Assembly (NCBI GenBank): GCA_002325645.1
Contig: DCSN01000199.1
Location: 4,668-14,731 of the forward strand
DNA length: 10,064 bases
Reading direction: 5' to 3'
From: Pseudanabaena sp. UBA1465
GTDB taxonomy: Bacteria > Cyanobacteriota > Cyanobacteriia > Pseudanabaenales > Pseudanabaenaceae
Position 1 is the first letter of the stretch. Each line of letters starts with the position of its first letter. The notes below the pieces were generated by a model. That model had not been told where the DNA came from. It saw only the letters and a program-made list of their open reading frames with translations, and searched no databases. The translations under genes were made by a program, and so were the position numbers. This document shows, one piece after another, positions 5,728-10,064 of the stretch.

Positions 5728-7440
5728 TTAAAAGCCAATATCTTCAGAAAAATCTTCCAAAGTGACCATGGATGAAGAAGATGAAGAGGTTGCATCATCT
5801 AAAGCAATTGTTTCCATATTTTCTAAGAGCCGTTCGATAGTTGTTGCGCCCATATCGGCTTTTACTGGCGGCTTTACACCGTGATTCTGATTGCTATTAG
5901 TCTGATCCTGTTCATCCATGAGCATAAGCAATTGATTCAAATTTTGCTTAGGGATTTTTGATTTGATAGCATCCATAGCCTCATCTGTATTGGGAATATC
6001 CAGAGATGTGGAACTATTACGTTCAGGCAATTCTTGCTCAAAAGAGAAATCATTAAACAAGTCTTCATCTAAACTTGTAGGCACTGTTTCATCATTGATT
6101 TGAAGAACTACTGGTTGAACTATTGGCGCGATCGCCAAGTCCTCCCCAAACTCCCCATTAATATTATTAGCGTTGTTATTAGAATTGCTACTGCTGTAGC
6201 TATTTGCAGGGCTAATATCTATAAAATCATCAAACAACGAATCCGATTGATTCGCTTCAGAGTTAGTTACTGGAATTTCTGAAAAGTCTGAAGAGGTAGA
6301 TGAAATATCAGGAAAATTATCAAACAATTCATCTGATTGATTTGCTTCTGATTGATTTGCTGTGGAAGTAACTAGGAGAATAGGTGCAGCATCTGAAATA
6401 TCAGGAAAATCATCAAACAATGAATCCGATTGATTTTCTTCGGATTCATCGTCTTGGGATGCATTGTCTTGGGATAAATTTACAGAAGCTATATTTTCTT
6501 GAGAATTTAAATCAGTTTTTTCAAGCTCAAAGTTATTTTCAAAATTATTTTCAAGAATTTCTGGCTGACTATTTTCAAGAACAGGATAGCTATTTTGAGA
6601 TGTTTCTGGTTGAATATTTTCTTCAGGATTTTCAAGGGTAGGATAAACAATAACTTGAGGTGTCGTTTCCTGTAAGTCTAGAGTTAGCCCTTGATGTTTT
6701 ACTTCTGCATTTTCTTGCTCTTGGGCTGGTTCTAAAAATATCTTGGTGACAAGGCGGATTTTTGCCTTTTGCCATTGTTGCCCTGGCTGTAGTATCGAAA
6801 GATTTGTGATGACCTGATCGCCATGTTCGTCGGTGTCACTAGATTCAGCGATCGTGTCAAGCAAACTTCGCAAATTAGGGTTAGAAGCGACTGCCGCAAA
6901 TAAAAAGCTAGGCTTACTAATTACTTGAATTAATTCCGTGAGCGTAGTCAAGCATCGGACAGTGCCAACCTGCTCATCGGTAAATCGGACGATAATATCT
7001 TGATATTCTTGCAAGTTTTGCTGAATTTGCGACAACTTCTGTACTAGGATAACCCCTTTTGGATTGCTGACCAGATTCATATTTTGATCTCGCACCAAAT
7101 TTGAAGATTTTTCAATTTCTGAGTTTGGTAAAGATTGATTATAGCTAGGGGTCAGGGAAAATTGATATTGCCAAGCTAAATAATTATTATCGGATCTATA
7201 GGTCAAAACCTTGACAGATTGAATTTGTTCAACCTGCAAAATCATCATGCCCCGTTGAATAATTGTAATAACCGCTTTTTGATTCGGTATTTGTGATGCT
7301 TGCAATGAAATTTTGAGGCATTCCCCTTCGAGATCTGCGGTGGCATGAATGCCCTTAGATTCTAGCGATCGATTTATCAAAGCAGCGATCGCATGAGGAT
7401 CACCTTGCTTTGCCAATTCCATAACGCTTAGTTGTGTCAT
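5728..7440 (-). CDS. Unknown cyanobacterial protein with acidic repeat-containing disordered region
   Basis: I do not recognise a named function. Residues about 5-95 look like a compact domain (starting ELAKQGDPHAIAALINRSL) that I associate with cyanobacterial proteins of unknown function. A second structured part spans about 125-238. From about 240 on, the protein is Asn/Ser/Glu/Asp-rich and probably disordered. It holds three close copies of NQSD(S/E)LFD(D/N)FxDIS, at 336-349, 367-380 and 397-410 (spacing 31 and 30 residues), and a weaker DEDLFNDF at 458-465. Earlier, YPTLEN (266-271) and YPVLEN (285-290) form another pair. A short helical block (about 485-510) and an amphipathic segment TTIERLLENMETIAL (533-547) lie near the end, before a six-serine run. 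No signal peptide or membrane segment is seen. The repeats look like a set of acidic/aromatic docking motifs for a partner. It converges on the S2P-like gene. Confidence 0.8.
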   Translation of the reverse strand: MTQLSVMELAKQGDPHAIAALINRSLESKGIHATADLEGECLKISLQASQIPNQKAVITIIQRGMMILQVEQIQSVKVLTYRSDNNYLAWQYQFSLTPSYNQSLPNSEIEKSSNLVRDQNMNLVSNPKGVILVQKLSQIQQNLQEYQDIIVRFTDEQVGTVRCLTTLTELIQVISKPSFLFAAVASNPNLRSLLDTIAESSDTDEHGDQVITNLSILQPGQQWQKAKIRLVTKIFLEPAQEQENAEVKHQGLTLDLQETTPQVIVYPTLENPEENIQPETSQNSYPVLENSQPEILENNFENNFELEKTDLNSQENIASVNLSQDNASQDDESEENQSDSLFDDFPDISDAAPILLVTSTANQSEANQSDELFDNFPDISSTSSDFSEIPVTNSEANQSDSLFDDFIDISPANSYSSSNSNNNANNINGEFGEDLAIAPIVQPVVLQINDETVPTSLDEDLFNDFSFEQELPERNSSTSLDIPNTDEAMDAIKSKIPKQNLNQLLMLMDEQDQTNSNQNHGVKPPVKADMGATTIERLLENMETIALDDATSSSSSSMVTLEDFSEDIGF

Positions 7441-7672
7441 ACCCTATTCCCGATTGGCTACAAATTTTCTAGTGACTATAAATATTTCAAATGTCTCGCA
7501 ATTATTGCCTCGTAATTATTACGATTTTCTCATTGGTATAGAGAATATAAAACCGCAAATTAACTCAACTATAGTTTTTTGCAATTTTCACATAAAGCCC
7601 GAAAGTAAAGTTGCAGTGCGAAGTATGGATAGATTTTAGCTTAATACCAACTTACACACGTTACATTTTGTC

Positions 7673-7702
7673 GCACCAAAAAGCACTAAAAAGCACAAAA
7701 AA
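7673..7702. repeat. Three tandem 10-bp units GCACNAAAAA (phased A-tracts)
   Basis: Units at 7673-7682, 7683-7692 and 7693-7702 differ only at the fifth base (C, T, A). A-tracts repeated at 10 bp are in helical phase and would be expected to bend DNA. The last units also form the left arm of the adjacent hairpin. Confidence 0.7.
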
Positions 7703-7739
7703 GAGGCAGAGCAAATTTCCGCCTCTTTTTTGTGCTTTT
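7689..7739. terminator. 19-bp perfect hairpin, probably a terminator
   Basis: The arms 7689-7707 and 7721-7739 are perfectly complementary around a 13-nt loop. A GAGGC core is followed outward by A6/T6, GCAC/GTGC and A4/T4. It is the last of three hairpins met by transcripts leaving cp12. On the minus strand T-rich sequence continues beyond the stem. Confidence 0.65.
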
Positions 7740-7763
7740 ATAGGTTTCTTGATTCAAATCCAG

Positions 7764-7808
7764 AAAAAATTTTGAAAGCGCGGCTTCGCCGCGCTTTCAA
7801 AATTTTTT
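7764..7808. terminator. 21-bp perfect hairpin with GCGCGGC core
   Basis: The arms 7764-7784 and 7788-7808 are perfectly complementary around TTC. The GC-rich core is flanked by GAAA/TTTC, T4/A4 and A6/T6, giving the longest perfect stem in the window. It can act in either direction as a terminator. Confidence 0.75.
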
Positions 7809-7840
7809 TCTGAACTGTAACTAGTCTTGTTAGGACATAA

Positions 7841-7891
7841 AAATCGAATAGTGAGAGACAGCGCGAAGTGCCATCTTTCACTATTCGATTT
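7841..7891 (-). terminator. Long hairpin just after cp12, terminator candidate
   Basis: A 14-bp perfect stem (7841-7854 with 7878-7891) lies 4 bp past the cp12 stop codon. Four more pairs (one G-T) extend it inward, followed by a small inner stem with mismatches. It is the first structure that cp12 transcripts meet. Confidence 0.7.
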
Positions 7892-7895
7892 ACAA

Positions 7896-8117
7896 TTAAT
7901 CTTCGTATAAACGGCATTCAGCCGCATCAGGATTATCATCGCAATAGATCTCAAGAGAGTTTTTAGGCTTGTCTGACTTTTGATTCGATGCTTCAGCCTC
8001 TAGCCCTTCTACTGCATCCCATGCAGCCACACATTCTTTAGAGTCAGTGCCACTAACTTCACAGGTATCTCTAGCTTGTTTTACTTCTTCTAGAATTTGC
8101 TCTTTAATGTTGCTCAT
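7896..8117 (-). CDS. cp12: CP12, redox switch of the Calvin-Benson cycle
   Basis: CP12 is a small, largely disordered protein that, when oxidised in the dark, ties glyceraldehyde-3-phosphate dehydrogenase and phosphoribulokinase into an inactive complex; thioredoxin reduction in the light releases them. The 73-residue protein has both cysteine pairs: Cys19 and Cys29 at the N-terminal side, and Cys59 and Cys68 in the C-terminal GAPDH-binding tail (YCDDNPDAAECRLYED). The core PRK-contact motif, usually AWDxVEEL, reads AWDAVEGL (32-39), with Gly in place of the second Glu. Length matches standalone CP12 and no CBS fusion is present. It follows the prenyltransferase gene by 118 bp on the same strand with no clear hairpin between them, so read-through is possible, but an own promoter is more likely. 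Three hairpins follow it. Confidence 0.96.
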   Translation of the reverse strand: MSNIKEQILEEVKQARDTCEVSGTDSKECVAAWDAVEGLEAEASNQKSDKPKNSLEIYCDDNPDAAECRLYED

Positions 8118-8235
8118 GTATTTTTTATTTCTACTATCTGTAATCTAGATCCTAACAGACTTAATGCTTGCTAACCATCATACGTCAGGAGTAGGAAAAC
8201 GCCTTGCTATCGCCTTACAAAAATCGGAGAGTTAG

Positions 8236-9129
8236 CTAAAGCCCGAAGGTGGATGGAAGCATTCCTGCGAGTACGATAAAGCCGATCCATACATTTTGAC
8301 CAAAGGCTTTTTGGTATAACTCGCTAGGAATTTCAGTCTGTGTCAGTCTATTACATTGCCATATCCATATTATCCCAGCCGTCAAGCAAGCAAGGTAGTG
8401 TGCGTAACCGAGTTGCATCTCCCAGCCTAGCCAAATTAGGCTTATGAGGGTAATTACCAAAAATATCGCGATCGCAAATGTTACATATCTTCCAAAAAAT
8501 AGGGCGCTAGAGTTAACCCCAACCTTGAGATCATCTTCGCGATCGCTCATGGCATAAATCGTATCAAAGCCCATCGTCCAAGCAATTACCGCCACCCACA
8601 ACAACCAAGCGTAGCGATCAAGTCCACCTGTGACTGCACTCCAAGGAATCAATACCGTAAAGCCCCATGCGATCGAGAGGACTAACTGTGGCACTGGGAA
8701 AAAACGCTTACAGGCAGGATAAATGGCAATGATAGGTGCGGCTGCAAAACAAAGTCCAAAACTCAGTGGACTTAGATAGGTGGATAACAAAAAAGCACAT
8801 AGTCCTGAAACTAATAAAACCGCAATTCCTACTTGAATCGATAGCGATCGCTCAGCAAGGGGGCGAGTTTTAGTGCGTTCCACCTGTGGGTCAATATCCC
8901 GATCCCAGAGGTCATTAATGACACAACCTGCGGCACTAGTTGCCAAGCTACCAAGGATCACCACGCCTAATAGATCAAGGGGTGGCAATTGGTGCTGTGA
9001 TTTGGCGGCGGCCACAGTTGCCCATAACGCAGGCAACATCAAAATCAGTCGGCCTGCGGGTTTGTGCCAACGCAAAAGTCGCACGATTTTCTGAAATGTT
9101 GATTCGTCATTGGTGAAGCCTAAGTTCAT
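8236..9129 (-). CDS. ubiA: UbiA-family 4-hydroxybenzoate polyprenyltransferase (plastoquinone biosynthesis)
   Basis: UbiA-family enzymes are integral membrane prenyltransferases. In cyanobacteria, which lack ubiquinone, the 4-hydroxybenzoate enzyme (called PlqA, slr0926 in Synechocystis as I recall) attaches the solanesyl chain in plastoquinone-9 synthesis. The 297-residue protein has both Mg-diphosphate motifs: N72-D73-x2-D76-x3-D80 (NDLWDRDID) and the second aspartate-rich loop DTIYAMSDREDD (189-200). Hydrophobic segments (about 28-44, 50-70, 98-118, 123-139, 148-166, 174-190, 213-235, 243-258, 278-294) fit the usual nine-helix bundle. The start MNLGFTNDES gives a short hydrophilic N-terminus typical of the family. 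UbiA relatives use other aromatic acceptors (homogentisate, chlorophyllide), but the GFDTIYAMSDREDD loop favours 4-hydroxybenzoate. A hairpin lies 35 bp upstream of its start. Confidence 0.93.
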   Translation of the reverse strand: MNLGFTNDESTFQKIVRLLRWHKPAGRLILMLPALWATVAAAKSQHQLPPLDLLGVVILGSLATSAAGCVINDLWDRDIDPQVERTKTRPLAERSLSIQVGIAVLLVSGLCAFLLSTYLSPLSFGLCFAAAPIIAIYPACKRFFPVPQLVLSIAWGFTVLIPWSAVTGGLDRYAWLLWVAVIAWTMGFDTIYAMSDREDDLKVGVNSSALFFGRYVTFAIAIFLVITLISLIWLGWEMQLGYAHYLACLTAGIIWIWQCNRLTQTEIPSELYQKAFGQNVWIGFIVLAGMLPSTFGL

Positions 9130-9369
9130 GGTGAATGGTTGCTAATTCTAATGTGATTTTAGGGTAAGGATAGGCGGCGTAAAACGCCGCCTATTCTTAC
9201 TTCGATAGTGTGAGCTATTTCATATTTTAGGCTTTTAAGCAAAGTTGCTGATTACAAAAGTTTTCATTATCGTTACGCTCATGGTGGGGCTACGAGCATC
9301 TCTGTAACTAGCTAATTAAATAGCTAAAGGCAGTAACAAACAAAATCAGCAAGATCATGGGGTTTTGAG
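9130..9369. promoter_or_regulatory. 240-bp divergent region between ubiA and the exported-protein gene
   Basis: No gene is seen. Promoters for both flanking genes must lie here, but no box is clear enough to call. Its main feature is the hairpin at 9164-9200. Confidence 0.45.
9164..9200. repeat. 16-bp hairpin in the ubiA leader/divergent region
   Basis: The arms 9164-9179 and 9185-9200 pair over 16 positions with a single G-T, around loop TAAAA and a GGCGGCG core. It resembles the terminators elsewhere in the window, yet it is upstream of ubiA and not downstream of any visible gene. It may be a leader attenuator for ubiA, or it may end an unseen transcript. Confidence 0.65.
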
Positions 9370-9903
9370 ATGCGAACAATTAATAAACACTTTCCTAAAT
9401 TTACTTTTCCTAAATTTACTTTTCAATGTACTGCTCACAAGTCGCTGAGAAATCTTTTATTAGGAATATCTCTATCTGTTTTTACTGTTATATCTGGAGG
9501 CAAGGCTACAGCAGAAACTATAGTTACTGGCTTAACCAGCGAGCTAATTAATGATCAAGTCTGTGAGGGGACAGGAGGAACGATCGCCTATGCCGAAACG
9601 AAAGATTACTCTTTATATATCTGTGCCGATGTTAAGAATATTTCTCAACCAAAGCATTATCGCAGTGTGAATAAGAATGGTACTCCGGGCGTGAAACTTA
9701 CGGCAAAAACCTATAATCCCAATCAAGGAACTTATTTTGAGTTTCATAATGGTGATTATGTGTATATGCTCCAAATTCCATCGGAAACTCTTAAAAATCC
9801 TGTGTTAATGGTGGAGTTTCCCGATGGTTCGGGGTATGAACAAAAAATAACAAGATTTTTGAGTCGTGGTGAGGCGCGATCGCCAGTTTCTGCCAATCAG
9901 TAA
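9370..9903 (+). CDS. Small exported protein of unknown function
   Basis: I do not recognise a family. The 177-residue protein has a Sec-type signal: a long basic n-region (1-27), a hydrophobic core at about 28-42 (NLLLGISLSVFTVISGG), and a likely cleavage after KATA (Ala48). The mature part is about 129 residues, probably beta-rich, with two cysteines (Cys65 and Cys85) placed to form a disulfide in the periplasm. It is rich in Tyr, Gly and Asn. The n-region contains FPKFTFPKFTF, produced by a 15-bp in-frame tandem duplication. No lipobox is seen, so it is likely soluble in the periplasm or secreted. An overlapping stem-loop begins at its stop codon. No alternative start that would shorten the n-region is obvious. 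Confidence 0.75.
   Translation: MRTINKHFPKFTFPKFTFQCTAHKSLRNLLLGISLSVFTVISGGKATAETIVTGLTSELINDQVCEGTGGTIAYAETKDYSLYICADVKNISQPKHYRSVNKNGTPGVKLTAKTYNPNQGTYFEFHNGDYVYMLQIPSETLKNPVLMVEFPDGSGYEQKITRFLSRGEARSPVSANQ
9391..9420 (+). repeat. 15-bp tandem duplication inside the signal-peptide coding region
   Basis: TTTCCTAAATTTACT occurs at 9391-9405 and again, identically, at 9406-9420, followed by a partial third copy (TTTC). The unit is a multiple of three, so the frame is kept and FPKFT is duplicated. Confidence 0.9.
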
Positions 9904-9936
9904 ACAGGGCGGCATTAAGTGCCGCCTTGTTTACTG
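9898..9936 (+). terminator. Terminator-like hairpin after the exported-protein gene
   Basis: The arms 9898-9914 and 9920-9936 pair over 17 positions with one G-T, around loop TTAAG. The GGCGGCA core is enclosed by an AT-rich lower stem that includes the stop codon. Confidence 0.78.
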
Positions 9937-9956
9937 GATATGCTAGTATGTATAAC
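9927..9956 (+). promoter_or_regulatory. Possible sigma70-type promoter of the tRNA gene
   Basis: TATAAC (9951-9956) resembles a -10 box and would place the start of transcription at about the tRNA 5' end. A weak -35 candidate, TTGTTT (9927-9932), lies 18 bp upstream and overlaps the preceding hairpin. The -35 match is poor. Confidence 0.3.
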
Positions 9957-9962
9957 CTAATT

Positions 9963-10035
9963 GGGGAATTAGCTCAGTTGGTAGAGTGCTGCGATCGCAC
10001 CGCAGAGGTCAGGGGTTCGAGCCTCCTATTCTCCA
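9963..10035 (+). tRNA. tRNA-Ala (anticodon CGC)
   Basis: The 73-nt sequence folds into a complete cloverleaf. The acceptor stem GGGGAAT pairs with ATTCTCC and contains the G3-U70 wobble that identifies alanine tRNAs, with discriminator A73. The D-arm is GCTC/GAGT. The anticodon stem CTGCG/CGCAG holds the loop ATCGCAC with anticodon CGC (9996-9998), reading codon GCG. The T-arm AGGGG/CTCCT has loop TTCGAGC. The 3' CCA is not encoded. A HIP1 octamer (9991-9998) spans the 5' anticodon stem and the anticodon. Confidence 0.96.
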
Positions 10036-10064
10036 TAAAACAAAAACCAGATAGACTTTCAAAA

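Larger units (their letters stand above)
7441..7895. other. 455-bp gene-free region with three large hairpins and phased A-tracts
   Basis: No credible gene is seen between cp12 and the 570-residue protein, both on the minus strand. The part 7441-7640 is AT-rich and should hold the promoter of the latter gene. The part 7673-7891 is densely structured: three tandem hairpins, described separately, and three head-to-tail 10-bp units GCAC-N-AAAAA (7673-7702). A 61-codon plus-strand open frame starting at 7454 has no supporting features. Confidence 0.6.

Noticed and set aside
6100..6641. Two plus-strand open frames opposite the acidic repeat region
   Set aside because: They are reverse-strand readings of the Asn/Ser/Glu-rich coding region, with Phe/Gln-rich low-complexity products and no start signals.
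7454..7639. 61-codon plus-strand open frame starting 13 bp from the divergent 570-residue gene
   Set aside because: No recognisable motif, no ribosome-binding site, composition follows AT-rich intergenic DNA, and it lies where the promoter of the neighbouring gene is expected.
7673..7891. CRISPR array or insertion-sequence remnant
   Set aside because: The three hairpins differ in sequence and spacing, there are no spacers of constant length, no transposase fragment and no target-site duplication.
8118..8235. A terminator between ubiA and cp12
   Set aside because: Only short, widely spaced inverted repeats are visible; none makes a stem comparable with the others in the window.

Overview
The window is a piece of cyanobacterial chromosome. 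The evidence is the roughly 16 copies of the HIP1 octamer GCGATCGC, a CP12 gene (Calvin-cycle regulator), a plastoquinone-type UbiA prenyltransferase, a cyanobacterial-style 2Fe-2S ferredoxin, a membrane protein built like an M50 protease with CBS domains, and short AT-rich intergenic spaces. The exact genus cannot be fixed from this sequence; a filamentous or Pseudanabaena-like lineage is only a guess.

Left part (1-3000, all on the minus strand). A ferredoxin gene comes first in transcription order and is followed by its own hairpin. Then comes a compact cluster of dnaJ, a small TusA-family gene and rsgA. A 13-bp perfect hairpin separates dnaJ from the TusA gene, and only 7 bp separate that gene from rsgA. 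The cluster joins protein folding, sulfur-carrier-like and ribosome-maturation functions. dnaK and grpE are not next to dnaJ here.

Middle (3000-5730, plus strand). A long LOG-family Rossmann protein is followed by a 423-residue site-2-protease-like membrane protein with a CBS pair. The second gene is the most unusual thing in the window. Its HExxH motif reads NKIAH and its LDG motif reads FEG, so it keeps only one of the usual zinc ligands unchanged and has lost the catalytic glutamate. The reading frame is otherwise intact, which points to a pseudoprotease with a non-proteolytic role.

Right part (5728-9129, minus strand). A 570-residue protein of unknown function has a globular N-terminal half and a long acidic, disordered half with three copies of a NQSD-(S/E)LFD(D/N)F-x-DIS motif spaced about 30 residues apart. 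A 455-bp gene-free stretch with three large hairpins and phased A-tracts separates it from cp12. The ubiA/plqA-type gene lies upstream of cp12. On the plus strand beyond it are a small exported protein of unknown function (signal peptide preceded by a 15-bp tandem duplication) and a tRNA-Ala(CGC) with a HIP1 site spanning its anticodon.

A recurring theme is long, nearly perfect intergenic hairpins (10-21 bp) just after stop codons. Their A and T runs are folded into the stem instead of forming a free T-tail, so most are plausible two-way terminators.
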